Origin: Streptomyces sp. V3I7
GTDB lineage: Bacteria > Actinomycetota > Actinomycetes > Streptomycetales > Streptomycetaceae
Reading direction: 5' to 3'
Length of the DNA: 64,000 bases
NCBI RefSeq assembly: GCF_030817495.1
Contig: NZ_JAUSZK010000001.1
Coordinates: 3,699,001 to 3,763,000 of the forward strand
The translations under genes and the position numbers were made by a program. Positions within the stretch are counted from its first letter, which is position 1; each line of letters opens with the position of its first letter. The notes under the pieces were generated by a model. It was not told the origin of the DNA. It saw nothing but the letters and a program-made list of their open reading frames with translations, and did not search any database. Positions 35,051 to 44,695 of this stretch are shown piece after piece.

Positions 35051-37126
35051 ATGGCAGGAGGGACGGGGCGAAACCGCTCCGTATGGATGGACGTGAAGCG
35101 ATACTTCCGTGGGCCGGTCATGTGGATCGTGCTGGCCGTCCTTGCCGTGGTCGTGTTGATGCAGGTCGTCGGCTCGTCCGGCGGCTACAAGACGGTAGAC
35201 ACCGGCCAGGTCATTGCAGCTATCAACGACAACAAGGTCGAGTCGGCCAAGCTGACCACCGGTGACGAGCAGACCATCAAGGTCACGCTCAAGAACGGTC
35301 AGAAGGTCGACGGCAGCTCGAAGATCCAGGCGAGCTACATCGGCGACCAGGGCGTGACCATCGCCGGCACGCTGCAGACCAAGTACCAGGACAAGCAGAT
35401 TTCCGACGGCTACACCGTGTCGCCGTCCAAGCAGAGCCCGTTCGTCGGCGTTCTGCTCTCGCTGCTGCCCTTCGTCCTCATCGTGGTCGTCTTCCTGTTC
35501 CTGATGAATCAGATGCAGGGCGGCGGCTCCCGGGTCATGAACTTCGGCAAGTCCAAGGCCAAGCTCATCACCAAGGACACCCCCAAGACGACCTTCACGG
35601 ACGTCGCGGGTGCGGACGAGGCCGTCGAGGAACTCCACGAGATCAAGGAGTTCCTGCAGGAGCCGGCGAAGTTCCAGGCCGTGGGCGCCAAGATCCCCAA
35701 GGGTGTGCTGCTCTACGGCCCGCCCGGTACCGGTAAGACGCTGCTCGCCCGTGCGGTGGCCGGCGAGGCCGGGGTGCCGTTCTACTCGATCTCCGGTTCC
35801 GACTTCGTCGAGATGTTCGTCGGTGTCGGTGCCTCCCGGGTCCGTGACCTGTTCGAGCAGGCCAAGGCGAACGCTCCGGCGATCGTCTTCGTCGACGAGA
35901 TCGACGCGGTCGGCCGTCACCGCGGCGCCGGCCTCGGCGGCGGTCACGACGAGCGCGAGCAGACGCTGAACCAGCTGCTCGTCGAGATGGACGGTTTCGA
36001 CGTCAAGGGCGGCGTGATCCTCATCGCCGCGACGAACCGCCCGGACATCCTCGACCCGGCGCTGCTGCGTCCCGGTCGCTTCGACCGCCAGATCGCGGTC
36101 GACCGCCCGGACATGCAGGGCCGTCTGGAGATCCTCAAGGTCCACCAGAAGGGCAAGCCGGTCGCCCCGGACGTCGACCTGTCCGCGGTCGCCCGTCGCA
36201 CGCCGGGCTTCACCGGTGCCGACCTGTCGAACGTGCTCAACGAGGCGGCGCTGCTCACGGCCCGCAGCGACAGGAAGCTGATCGACAACCAGATGCTGGA
36301 CGAGGCGATCGACCGTGTGGTCGCGGGCCCGCAGAAGCGGACCCGGATCATGTCGGACAAGGAGAAGAAGATCACCGCGTACCACGAGGGCGGTCACGCC
36401 CTGGTCGCGGCGGCTTCCCCCAACTCCGACCCGGTCCACAAGATCACGATCCTGTCCCGCGGCCGCGCCCTCGGCTACACGATGGTGCTGCCGGACGAGG
36501 ACAAGTACTCCACGACCCGCAACGAGATGCTGGACCAGCTGGCCTACATGCTGGGCGGCCGCGCGGCCGAGGAGCTGGTCTTCCACGACCCGACCACGGG
36601 CGCCGCGAACGACATCGAGAAGGCCACCACCACGGCCCGCGCGATGGTCACCCAGTACGGCATGACCGAGCGCCTGGGTGCGATCAAGTTCGGCGGCGAC
36701 AACACCGAGCCGTTCCTCGGACGTGAGATGGCTCACCAGCGCGACTACTCGGAAGAGGTCGCCGCGCTGGTGGACGAGGAAGTCAAGAAGCTCATCGAGA
36801 ACGCGCACAACGAGGCCTGGGAGATCCTGGTCGAGAACCGCGACGTCCTCGACAACCTCGTCCTGGCCCTCCTGGAGAAGGAGACCCTGGGCAAGGAGGA
36901 GATCGCCGAGATCTTCGCCCCGATCGTCAAGCGGCCGCCGCGGCCCGCGTGGACCGGTTCCTCGCGCCGCACGCCGTCCACCCGCCCGCCGGTGCTCTCC
37001 CCGAAGGAGCTGGCACTGACCAACGGTGCGAACGGTGCGACGCCGGCGATCAGCACGGTCAAGTCCACGGCGACCGAGGCCACCCCGCTGACGGAGCAGT
37101 CCCCCGAGGACCGCACCGACGGCTGA
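35051..37126 (+). CDS. ftsH: ATP-dependent zinc metalloprotease FtsH (691 aa)
   Basis: Membrane AAA+ protease for membrane and short-lived proteins. Two transmembrane segments ([35 protein letters not shown]) flank an extracytoplasmic domain. The AAA domain has Walker A G223PPGTGKT, Walker [12 protein letters not shown] and the SRH with RPGRFDRQ. The zinc site is H445EGGH with the later acidic ligand. The C-terminal tail is low complexity. The start is uncertain: ATG 35051 has TATCAA seven bases upstream (leaderless) and keeps NRSVW before [13 protein letters not shown] 35087 would begin at MDVKRY. Neither has a good ribosome site. Confidence 0.94.
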   Translation: MAGGTGRNRSVWMDVKRYFRGPVMWIVLAVLAVVVLMQVVGSSGGYKTVDTGQVIAAINDNKVESAKLTTGDEQTIKVTLKNGQKVDGSSKIQASYIGDQGVTIAGTLQTKYQDKQISDGYTVSPSKQSPFVGVLLSLLPFVLIVVVFLFLMNQMQGGGSRVMNFGKSKAKLITKDTPKTTFTDVAGADEAVEELHEIKEFLQEPAKFQAVGAKIPKGVLLYGPPGTGKTLLARAVAGEAGVPFYSISGSDFVEMFVGVGASRVRDLFEQAKANAPAIVFVDEIDAVGRHRGAGLGGGHDEREQTLNQLLVEMDGFDVKGGVILIAATNRPDILDPALLRPGRFDRQIAVDRPDMQGRLEILKVHQKGKPVAPDVDLSAVARRTPGFTGADLSNVLNEAALLTARSDRKLIDNQMLDEAIDRVVAGPQKRTRIMSDKEKKITAYHEGGHALVAAASPNSDPVHKITILSRGRALGYTMVLPDEDKYSTTRNEMLDQLAYMLGGRAAEELVFHDPTTGAANDIEKATTTARAMVTQYGMTERLGAIKFGGDNTEPFLGREMAHQRDYSEEVAALVDEEVKKLIENAHNEAWEILVENRDVLDNLVLALLEKETLGKEEIAEIFAPIVKRPPRPAWTGSSRRTPSTRPPVLSPKELALTNGANGATPAISTVKSTATEATPLTEQSPEDRTDG

Positions 37127-37163
37127 CCTTCGAGCCGGGTGCCGCGCACCTGGTCCGGAATGT

Positions 37164-37203
37164 ATGCCGCGCCCCCCGGGTTCTAGCCTGGGGGGCGCGG
37201 CAT
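37164..37203 (+). terminator. Hairpin between ftsH and folE
   Basis: Arms 37164-37177 and 37190-37203 pair perfectly (14 bp, loop 12). It lies 38 bases after ftsH and 49 before folE, so it either ends ftsH or attenuates read-through into folE. Confidence 0.75.
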
Positions 37204-37251
37204 TTCCGCATACCCGCACGTGAGAGACCCAGGAACGGAACGAGGCATCAC

Positions 37252-37857
37252 ATGACCGACCCGGTGACGCTGGCCTGCGAGGGCGCTATCGGCGAGTTCG
37301 ACGAGAAGCGCGCCGAGAACGCCGTACGCGAACTCCTGATCGCGGTCGGGGAGGACCCGGACCGTGAGGGCCTCAAGGAAACGCCGGCGCGGGTCGCACG
37401 GGCGTACCGGGAGCTGCTGGCGGGGCTGCGTCAGCAGCCGGAGGACGTGCTGACGACGACGTTCGACCTGGGGCACGACGAAATGGTCCTGGTGAAGGAC
37501 ATCGAGATCGTCTCCCTCTGCGAGCATCACCTGCTGCCGTTCCACGGCGTGGCGCACGTCGGGTACATCCCGGCCGAGACCGGCAAGATCACGGGCCTGT
37601 CGAAGCTGGCGCGGCTCGTGGACGTCTTCGCCCGCCGTCCGCAGGTGCAGGAGCGGCTCACCACGCAGATCGCCGACTCCCTCATGGACATCCTGGAGGC
37701 CCGGGGCGCGATCGTCGTGATCGAGGCCGAGCACATGTGCATGTCCGTGCGGGGCATCCGTAAGCCCGGTGCCAAGACCACGACGTCGGCGGTGCGCGGC
37801 CAGCTGCGGGACGCCACGACCCGCGCCGAGGCGATGAGCCTGATACTGGCGCGCTGA
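37252..37857 (+). CDS. folE: GTP cyclohydrolase I (201 aa)
   Basis: First step of folate synthesis, GTP to dihydroneopterin triphosphate. Zinc motif C90EHH and the later Cys in [11 protein letters not shown] are present, with [12 protein letters not shown] and the KTTTSAVRG phosphate-binding region. GAGG seven bases before ATG 37252. It is transcribed towards the convergent folK-folB-folP block, so the pathway genes are split over both strands. Confidence 0.96.
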   Translation: MTDPVTLACEGAIGEFDEKRAENAVRELLIAVGEDPDREGLKETPARVARAYRELLAGLRQQPEDVLTTTFDLGHDEMVLVKDIEIVSLCEHHLLPFHGVAHVGYIPAETGKITGLSKLARLVDVFARRPQVQERLTTQIADSLMDILEARGAIVVIEAEHMCMSVRGIRKPGAKTTTSAVRGQLRDATTRAEAMSLILAR

Positions 37858-37879
37858 CGCGCCGGTCCCGACCGGGGGG

Positions 37880-38368
37880 TCAGGCCGTGGGTTCGGCCCC
37901 CGGGCGGTCGTCTTCCTCGTCCTCCGGGAGGCGGCAGACGCGTTCCAGGAAGAGGGCGGCCGCTATGACGGCGATGCCGCCCAGGACCGAGAACGCGGAG
38001 TAGATGGCCTGGTCGCGGCGGGCGGGCAGGTCGAGCAGCTCCAGGAGGAAGACGCCCACCCCGGCGTACAGGCCGGAGACGAGGGCGGCGACCAGGGCGC
38101 TCGCCTGGCCGAAGACGACCGCGCGGGCGGCCATCATCGGATCGACGCCCTTGGCGCCGGGGCGCCGCTCCCGCTGGGCCTTCAGCCGGGCGCGCAGTGA
38201 GAGCGCCGTGGCGAACAGGACCACGGCGATCAGGGCGAGGACGATGGGGGCGGCCAGCGGGACGCTGGGGAGGGACCCCACCGAGTTCCAGAGGCGGGCG
38301 GCCGCCCAGGACAGCACTCCGGCCACGACGAACACGCCGGCCAGCAGCCTGATGCGCAGCTCTCTCAC
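37880..38368 (-). CDS. DUF3180 membrane protein (162 aa)
   Basis: Four hydrophobic segments of 18-22 residues and a short acidic C-terminus (PEDEEDD). Matches the DUF3180 family, which in actinobacteria regularly follows folK, hence a role near folate or cell envelope is sometimes guessed but not shown. AAGGA five bases before GTG 38368. Confidence 0.8.
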   Translation of the reverse strand: MRELRIRLLAGVFVVAGVLSWAAARLWNSVGSLPSVPLAAPIVLALIAVVLFATALSLRARLKAQRERRPGAKGVDPMMAARAVVFGQASALVAALVSGLYAGVGVFLLELLDLPARRDQAIYSAFSVLGGIAVIAAALFLERVCRLPEDEEDDRPGAEPTA

Positions 38369-38465
38369 GGTGTTCCTTCAGCTCCCCCGGACTGTGGTCG
38401 TGAAGGGCCCACCTCGGTGTGCCCGTCCTGTCGTCGTCTCGTAGTGGTCGTGTCGACCTTAACGA

Positions 38466-39077
38466 CTACTCGGGCAGTCGGAGTTCCAGGTCCCCGCGGG
38501 CGGCCACGCCGGAGCGGGTGACGGCGGTGAGCAGATCGGCCACCGGGCCCCGGCCGACGAGCTGGGCCTGCGGGTCGATGTCGAACCAGGGGGCCAGCAC
38601 GAAGGCGCGCTCGTGGGCGCGCGGGTGGGGGAGCGTGAGCTGCGGGTCGTCGGAGACGACGTCGGCGTACGCGACGATGTCGACGTCGAGGGTGCGCGGG
38701 CCCCAGCGCTCGTCCCGGACGCGGTTGAAGGCCTCCTCGACGGCGTGCGCGCGCTCCAGGAGGGAGGACGGGGGGAGCGTGGTCTTCAGGACCACGACGG
38801 CGTTGTAGTACGAGGGCTGGCTGCCCGGGTCCACGCCCCACGGCTCCGTCTCGTACACCGGCGAGACGGCCTTGATGCGCACGCCCGGGGTGTCCTCCAG
38901 GGCGTCGATGGCGCCCTGCAGCGTCTCCAGGCGGTTGCCGAGGTTGGAGCCGAGGGAGATGACGGCCCGTTTCGGGTTCTGCAGCGTGGTGTCCGCGGCG
39001 TCGACCCTCTCCACGACGGAGGCGGGCACCGGCTGTACGGTCGGGTCGCTGTGACCCTCGGTGAACGAGGCACTCAT
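38466..39077 (-). CDS. folK: 2-amino-4-hydroxy-6-hydroxymethyldihydropteridine diphosphokinase (203 aa)
   Basis: Adds pyrophosphate to the pterin before condensation with pABA. Signature motifs: SLGSNLGNRLETLQGAID and the HPPK block RWGPRTLDVDIVAYADV, followed by LPHPRAHERAFVL. About 38 extra N-terminal residues precede the HPPK fold. ATG 39077 overlaps the folB stop codon by four bases (ATGA), so the two are translationally coupled. Confidence 0.94.
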   Translation of the reverse strand: MSASFTEGHSDPTVQPVPASVVERVDAADTTLQNPKRAVISLGSNLGNRLETLQGAIDALEDTPGVRIKAVSPVYETEPWGVDPGSQPSYYNAVVVLKTTLPPSSLLERAHAVEEAFNRVRDERWGPRTLDVDIVAYADVVSDDPQLTLPHPRAHERAFVLAPWFDIDPQAQLVGRGPVADLLTAVTRSGVAARGDLELRLPE

Positions 39078-39433
39078 ACTCGGCTCCGGGTGATGGTGAC
39101 GGTCACGTCGTCGAAGGGGACCGTGATCGGCGCGTTCGGCTTGTGGACGCAGACCTCGACCTCCTGGACGCCCTCGTGCTTCAGGCAGGTGGCGGCGATG
39201 CGCTCGGCGAGGGTCTCGATGAGGTTCACCGGCTCGCCCTCGACGACGGCCACGACCTCCTCGGCCACGATGCCGTAGTGCACGGTCCTGGTCAGGTCGT
39301 CGTCGGCCGCGGCGGGCCGGGTGTCCAGGCCGAGGACGAGGTCCACGACGAAGGTCTGGCCCTCTGCGCGTTCCTCGGGGAACACACCGTGGTACCCGCG
39401 GGCCTTGAGGCCGCGCAGCGCGACACGATCCAC
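39074..39433 (-). CDS. folB: Dihydroneopterin aldolase (119 aa)
   Basis: Cleaves dihydroneopterin to the hydroxymethyl pterin. Recognised by GYHGVFPEERAEGQTF, the catalytic Glu in VNLIETLAERIA, and the C-terminal HKPNAPI. GGAG eight bases before GTG 39433 gives the usual length of 119; a GTG at 39442 directly abuts that site and is less likely. It overlaps folK by four bases. Confidence 0.94.
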   Translation of the reverse strand: MDRVALRGLKARGYHGVFPEERAEGQTFVVDLVLGLDTRPAAADDDLTRTVHYGIVAEEVVAVVEGEPVNLIETLAERIAATCLKHEGVQEVEVCVHKPNAPITVPFDDVTVTITRSRV

Positions 39434-39686
39434 GCGAATCACTCCTGCAATCGTCGATGAGGGCCGGGTTGGTGTGGCCCGCGTGCGGTGGCACGCCGGC
39501 CTCCCACGAATCTACCTGCGGGCACTGACGGAGAGGGGCCACGGGGACGTGGTCCGGGTCCGGGGACGGGAAGGGTTCACCACGTGTTTCCCCTGGCGAA
39601 CCCGGCGGCGCACGGGTCCTCGGCCGCGCGGGTCCCCCGGGTCGTGATTCCAGCCACTTCCCGGTCCCTGCGGGCCGTTTACCCGC

Positions 39687-40193
39687 TCAGACCGGGTTCT
39701 CGTCGTTGTCGTCCTCGTCGGTTTCGGTCATCACCGGGGAGGCGTGGTGCGACCAGATCTTCCAGCCCAGGGGTGTGCGCTGGAACACATTGGTGGCGAC
39801 GACGAGTTGGCCGATGAGGGGGCCGAGTTCCTGGCCGCCCTCGGGGGCGGGGCCGCCGCTGAGGATGTTCTCGGTGCAGGTCACCAGGGCGGTGTCGCCG
39901 GTGACGGAGACGTGCACGTCGGTGAGGAAGAACTGGATGTAGTCGGTGTTGGCCATGATCAGCGCGTACGACCGCAGGACCTCGCCGCGGCCGGTGAGCG
40001 CGGGCCAGCCCGGGTGCACGCAGGAGACCACCCCGACGTCGGCCGGGTCGTGGTATTCCTCGTCGACGCCCAGGTCGGACGGGTTGAGCCAGAGCGAGGC
40101 CAGTTCCTCGAAGTCGCCCTGCTCCATCGCCTCGTAGAAGGCCCGGTTGGCGAGCTCGACCTGCTCGACGTCGGTGTCGGGTGTGCTGCTCAC
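39687..40193 (-). CDS. NTF2-like (SnoaL-like) protein (168 aa)
   Basis: Cone-shaped NTF2 fold of the SnoaL/limonene-epoxide type: an initial helix FYEAMEQGDFEELASLW, then HPGWPALTGRGEVLRSYALIM and four C-terminal strands ending TPLGWKIWSHHASPV. It has an acidic C-terminus. Its GTG overlaps the folP stop (GTGA), so it is coupled to folP. No enzymatic residues are obvious; a role tied to pterin metabolism is inferred from position only. Confidence 0.82.
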   Translation of the reverse strand: MSSTPDTDVEQVELANRAFYEAMEQGDFEELASLWLNPSDLGVDEEYHDPADVGVVSCVHPGWPALTGRGEVLRSYALIMANTDYIQFFLTDVHVSVTGDTALVTCTENILSGGPAPEGGQELGPLIGQLVVATNVFQRTPLGWKIWSHHASPVMTETDEDDNDENPV

Positions 40194-41095
40194 CGGGCTC
40201 CCTCGGCGGAGTCGGCGTCCGGGGTGCGCCCCGGTGCGCGTGCCTCCTCCACCGCGCGCGCGACCCGCACCGCGTCCGCGGTGGCGCGCACCTCGTGCAC
40301 GCGTACGGCCCATGCGCCGGCGTGCGCCGCGAGCGCGGAGACCGCGGCCGTGGCGGCGTCGCGCTCCCGGGCCGGCGGGGGCGCGCCCTCCGGTCCGGCC
40401 AGGACCCGGCCGAGGAACCGTTTGCGCGAGGCGGCGACGAGCAGTGGGTGGCCCAGGGCGTGCAGCCGGTCGAGGTGGGCCAGCAGGGCCAGGTCGTGCT
40501 CGGCCTCCTTGGAGAAGCCGAGGCCCGGGTCGACGACGATGCGGTCGGGGGCGACGCCGCCCTCCAGGACGGCCTCGATACGCGCGCGCAGCTCGTCGGC
40601 GACCTCGCCGACGACGTCCTCGTACTGGCCCGGGACGTTGCCGCCCTGGAGGAAGCCGCGCCAGTGCATGACCACGAAGGGGGCGCCCGCGGCCGCGACG
40701 ACGGGGATCATCGCGGGGTCGGCAAGGCCGCCGCTGACGTCGTTGACGAGGGCGGCGCCAGCGGCGAGGGCCCGCTCGGCGACCGAGGCGCGCATGGTGT
40801 CGACGGAGACGGTGATGCCCTCGGAGGCGAGGCCGCGGACGACGGGGATGACGCGGCGGAGCTCCTCGGCCTCGTCGACGCGGGTGGCGCCGGGCCGGGT
40901 CGACTCGCCGCCCACGTCGATCAGATCGGCGCCCTCGGCGACCAGTTCGAGGCCGTGCTTGCAGGCGGCCGTCGTGTCGAACCAGCGGCCGCCGTCGGAG
41001 AAGGAGTCCGGGGTGACGTTCACAACCCCCATGACCGCGCAGCGGTCCCATGCCGGAAGGCCCGCCACTCGGCCGCGCACGCTCTTGTTGCTCAT
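40190..41095 (-). CDS. folP: Dihydropteroate synthase (301 aa)
   Basis: Joins pABA with the pterin pyrophosphate; the target of sulfonamides. TIM-barrel motifs: MGVVNVTPDSFSDGGRW, IDVGGESTRPGATRV, LVNDVSGG and DPGLGFSK with the RKRFLG strand. TACGCT exactly six bases before ATG 41095 predicts a leaderless mRNA. It heads the minus-strand folP - NTF2 - folB - folK - DUF3180 series. Confidence 0.95.
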   Translation of the reverse strand: MSNKSVRGRVAGLPAWDRCAVMGVVNVTPDSFSDGGRWFDTTAACKHGLELVAEGADLIDVGGESTRPGATRVDEAEELRRVIPVVRGLASEGITVSVDTMRASVAERALAAGAALVNDVSGGLADPAMIPVVAAAGAPFVVMHWRGFLQGGNVPGQYEDVVGEVADELRARIEAVLEGGVAPDRIVVDPGLGFSKEAEHDLALLAHLDRLHALGHPLLVAASRKRFLGRVLAGPEGAPPPARERDAATAAVSALAAHAGAWAVRVHEVRATADAVRVARAVEEARAPGRTPDADSAEGAR

Positions 41096-41354
41096 ATGGT
41101 CAGCGTAGGCCCCGCCCCCGGCCCCCCGAGCGCGCGGCCCGCGCGCGGACCGGATCGGATGGCGCTGCTCGGAGGTTGTTTTCCGCCGCGGGAGTGCTCT
41201 GGGGGGCGGGCATGCGGACGGGGCGCGCGGCGATGAAAACAGAGCCGGCCGTCCCCGACCCGCCCGAGTGCGCGTCCCGCGCGCGGGAGGACGGTCCCGC
41301 ATGGCGATGCCGGCGCGCGGAGGCGGGGGCCCCATACGCCCCGGGAGGCCCCCG

Positions 41355-43211
41355 CTACGCCGTCCGTACGTCGCTTCCCTCCGGGCGTCCCGTGTCCCGT
41401 TCCGTTCTGTCGTGGGCGCAGGGGCGGCGGGGGAGGCGGCGGCGGAGGGCGGGGGGCAGGGGGAGGGCCAGGTGGACGAAGCCTTCGGCCTGCATGGCGG
41501 CGAGGCCGATGCGGGGGAGGTCGCCGGAGGCGCGGTAGACGACGAAGCGGGGTTCCCAGCGGGGCTGGAACTTGGCGTTGAACTTGTACAGCGACTCGAT
41601 CTGGAACCAGCGGGAGAGGAACACCAGGAGCCCGCGCCACGCCCGCAGCACCGGGCCCGCGCCGAGCTTCTCACCGCGGGCCAGGGCCGAGCGGAACATC
41701 GCGAAGTTGAGCGAGACCCGGGTGATGCCGAGCTTCGGGGCGGCCTGGAGGGCGGCGACGATCAGCAGCTCGTTCATGCCCGGGTCCGCCGAGCGGTCGC
41801 GGCGCATCAGGTCCAGGGAGACGCCGTCCTCGCCCCAGGGCACGAAGTGCAGGATCGCCTTCAGGTCGCCGTACGGGCCGGGCTGCTCGCCGGGGCGGTG
41901 GGCCGTCGCGACGAGGCAGTCGCCGTCCGCCGGGTCGCCGATGCGGCCAAGCGCCATGGAGAAACCGCGCTCGGTGTCGGTGCCCCGCCAGTCCTCCGCG
42001 GCGCGCCGGATGCGGTCCAGCTCGGCCTCGCCGAGGTCACGCACGCGCCGTACCCGGGTCTCGTAGCCGGCCCGCTCGATGCGCCGGACCATCTGGCGCA
42101 CGTTGCGCATCGCACGTCCGGCGAGTGAGAAATCCGCGACGTCGACCACCGCCTCGTCGCCGAGTTCGAGGGCGTCCAGACCGGTCTCGCGGGTCCACAC
42201 CTCGCCGCCGGTCTCGGAGCAGCCCATGACGGCGGGCGTCCATGAATGGGCCTTGGCCTCGTCCATGAACCGCTCGATGGCCCCGGGCCACGCCTCGACG
42301 TCGCCGATCGGGTCCCCGCTGGCGAGCATCACGCCGGAGACGACGCGGTAGGTGACGGCGGCCTTGCCGCTGGGGGAGAAGACCACCGCCTTGTCGCGGC
42401 GCAGCGCGAAGTGGCCGAGGGAGTCGCGGCCGCCGTGCTTACGCAGCAGGGCGCGCAGCCGGGACTCGTCCTCCTCGGTGAGGCGGGCGGCCGGGTGCTC
42501 GGGGCGGAAGGCCAGGTAGACGGTGGTGACGGCGGTGAGCAGGCCGAGGGCGCCGAGGGAGAAGGCGACCGTCCAGGAGGTGTCGCCCCGGTAGGCCACC
42601 GGACCCTCGAAGCCGAACAGGCCGTACATCACGTGGGTCAGACGCTCGGCCACGCTGGGGTCGCCGACGGTGCGTTCGGGGTGGGCGCTGACGATGACCA
42701 GCCCGAGGGCGAGGGAACCGGCTCCCATGAGGACGAAGTTGGCCAGCGCCCGCCACCGGCTGCGTGGGTCGGGCAGCGCGGCGAACTCGGTGCGGTGGCG
42801 CAGCAGGGGCACGAGGAGCGCCACGGACACCAGGACGCCCAGGATCGAGTGCCGGTACACGAACTGCCCCACGGCGCCGGCCGGCAGCAGGACCGCCGCG
42901 GCCCGCCACGCCCGGCGCTTGCGCCGCTTGAGCCCGTGCGCGAGCAGCAGCAACAGCACTCCGGTGCTGAGCGAGAGCGCCGCGGCGAACGGGCCGAGCG
43001 CGCCGGGCAGCACCTCGGCGATGGCGTGCATCCGACTGTGGCGGAAGCGCGGGAAGACGCCCGCGGCGATGTCCACGAGGCCCACGAGGGCACAGGACCG
43101 GCCGATCAGGGCGGGGACGGACTCGGGGCGCGGACCGCGCGCCAGGCGCCGCGCCGCACTCGATCGGCCCGGAACCTCGCCCGACAATTCCCCATCTATC
43201 CTGACAGACAT
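41355..43211 (-). CDS. MprF/LysX-like phosphatidylglycerol lysyltransferase-domain membrane protein (618 aa)
   Basis: The N-terminal third has six or seven membrane segments. The C-terminal ~330 residues are a DUF2156 / aminoacyl-phosphatidylglycerol transferase-like GNAT domain (SPSGKAAVTYRVVSGVMLASGDPIGD; FSMALGRIGD; GMNELLIVAALQAAPKLGITRVSLNFA; YKFNAKFQPRWEPRFVVY). Such proteins move Lys or Ala onto phosphatidylglycerol, lowering the charge of the membrane and giving resistance to cationic peptides. There is no lysyl-tRNA synthetase domain as in mycobacterial LysX. A weak -10 (TACGGG) lies about five bases before ATG 43211. Confidence 0.85.
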   Translation of the reverse strand: MSVRIDGELSGEVPGRSSAARRLARGPRPESVPALIGRSCALVGLVDIAAGVFPRFRHSRMHAIAEVLPGALGPFAAALSLSTGVLLLLLAHGLKRRKRRAWRAAAVLLPAGAVGQFVYRHSILGVLVSVALLVPLLRHRTEFAALPDPRSRWRALANFVLMGAGSLALGLVIVSAHPERTVGDPSVAERLTHVMYGLFGFEGPVAYRGDTSWTVAFSLGALGLLTAVTTVYLAFRPEHPAARLTEEDESRLRALLRKHGGRDSLGHFALRRDKAVVFSPSGKAAVTYRVVSGVMLASGDPIGDVEAWPGAIERFMDEAKAHSWTPAVMGCSETGGEVWTRETGLDALELGDEAVVDVADFSLAGRAMRNVRQMVRRIERAGYETRVRRVRDLGEAELDRIRRAAEDWRGTDTERGFSMALGRIGDPADGDCLVATAHRPGEQPGPYGDLKAILHFVPWGEDGVSLDLMRRDRSADPGMNELLIVAALQAAPKLGITRVSLNFAMFRSALARGEKLGAGPVLRAWRGLLVFLSRWFQIESLYKFNAKFQPRWEPRFVVYRASGDLPRIGLAAMQAEGFVHLALPLPPALRRRLPRRPCAHDRTERDTGRPEGSDVRTA

Positions 43212-43414
43212 CGCATCCCGTAGTTCCGCGAGAGACCTTGAACCCGGTGCCGATTCGGGCAACCGGCGACATTGCGCCCTCTAGGACGGTGTCTTGGGGG
43301 GAGAGGTTCACTCCCCATCGGAAAGCCGGTTCAAAGGGCAGGGAAAGTCCCGGGCAAGTCCTCGCTACGAAGCGTCGGAGGCCACGGGCGGAAAGTGCAG
43401 GCAGGAAGCAGTCC

Positions 43415-44563
43415 ATGGGTCTCACGAGCAACAAAGTGCTGGTGCTGGCGGTCGTCTCCGCCTGTCTGCTGTTCGTCGGCACGGTATGGCTGTGGCCGCG
43501 CCTGGCTCGCAGGAGCTGGCGCGCCGTCAGCGGACGCGTCGGCCTGCTCCTCGCCACCCAGCTGGCGCTCTTCGCCTCCCTGGGGTTCGCCGCCAACCAG
43601 GCGTTCGGCTTCTACGCGAGCTGGGCCGACCTCCTGGGCAAGGAGACCGACCAGGGCGTCGTCGTGGACCACTCCGTCCAGCGCGACGCAGGCAGCGGCG
43701 CCGGCAGCGGCGGCGGCCCGCTCCAGGTGCTCTCCGTCGCGCGCGTGCGCGGCGCGAGCGGTCCGCCGCCGCAGACGGCCGGGCAGGTCCAGAAGGTGGA
43801 CATCGTGGGCCTCGCGACGCGCATCGCCGCGCCCGCGTACGTCTATCTGCCGCCGGAGTACTTCCAGCCCCAGTACCGCACGCGCACGTTCCCGGCGGCC
43901 GTCGTCCTCACCGGATATCCGGGCACCGCGCAGGCCCTGGTGAACAAACTGCACTACCCGCGCACGGCTCACCGGCTCGCCAAGGACGGGCGGATGCAGC
44001 CGATGATCCTGGTGATGCTGCGGCCGACCGTGGCGCCGCCGCGTGACACGGAATGCGTGGACGTCCCCGGCGGCCCGCAGGCCGAGACGTTCTTCGCGAA
44101 GGATCTGCCCGACGCCGTACTCGCCCACTACCGGGTGGGCAGAAAACCGGGGAGCTGGGGCATCATCGGCGATTCCACGGGAGGTTACTGCGCGCTGAAG
44201 CTCGCCATGCGCCATCCCGGTGTGTACGCGGCGGCCGCCGGGCTCTCGGCTTACTACAAGGCGCCGATCGACCCCACCACCGGTGATCTCTTCCACGGCG
44301 ACAGCAATCTGCGGAACCGTTCCGACCTGCGGTGGCTGCTCGACAACGCACCCGCGCCGAACACCTCACTGCTCGTCAGTACCAGCAGGATCGGCGAATC
44401 CAACTACCGGGACACACTGGAATTCATCAAGCGGGTACGGGCCACGAACCGGACCCGGATCGCGTCGATCATCCTGGCGAGCGGCGGGCACAACTTCAAC
44501 ACCTGGCGGCGGGAGATCCCGGCGGCGCTGCAGTGGATGAGCGGTCGTCTCGGCGGCCAGTGA
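43415..44563 (+). CDS. Membrane-anchored esterase / Esterase-PHB-like hydrolase (382 aa)
   Basis: Two N-terminal hydrophobic segments anchor an extracytoplasmic alpha/beta-hydrolase of the esterase D / antigen 85-like type. Nucleophile Ser254 is in GDSTGGY; the catalytic His is likely that in SGGHNFNTW near the C-terminus. GGAAG six bases upstream of ATG 43415. The 203-base gap to the divergent MprF-like gene should hold both promoters. Substrate unknown; an acyl ester on the outer surface is inferred. Confidence 0.85.
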   Translation: MGLTSNKVLVLAVVSACLLFVGTVWLWPRLARRSWRAVSGRVGLLLATQLALFASLGFAANQAFGFYASWADLLGKETDQGVVVDHSVQRDAGSGAGSGGGPLQVLSVARVRGASGPPPQTAGQVQKVDIVGLATRIAAPAYVYLPPEYFQPQYRTRTFPAAVVLTGYPGTAQALVNKLHYPRTAHRLAKDGRMQPMILVMLRPTVAPPRDTECVDVPGGPQAETFFAKDLPDAVLAHYRVGRKPGSWGIIGDSTGGYCALKLAMRHPGVYAAAAGLSAYYKAPIDPTTGDLFHGDSNLRNRSDLRWLLDNAPAPNTSLLVSTSRIGESNYRDTLEFIKRVRATNRTRIASIILASGGHNFNTWRREIPAALQWMSGRLGGQ

Positions 44564-44695
44564 AAATGATCTTGCACAATTCGATGGCGCCTGACCGGTC
44601 ATGTCGTTCCTGATGCCCAGTGAAGTCCTTGGTATGGCTGTCTTTTTCCGGGGCAGCGCACCCATGAATCCCCTACGCGCGGTAAGTTTCTGGCC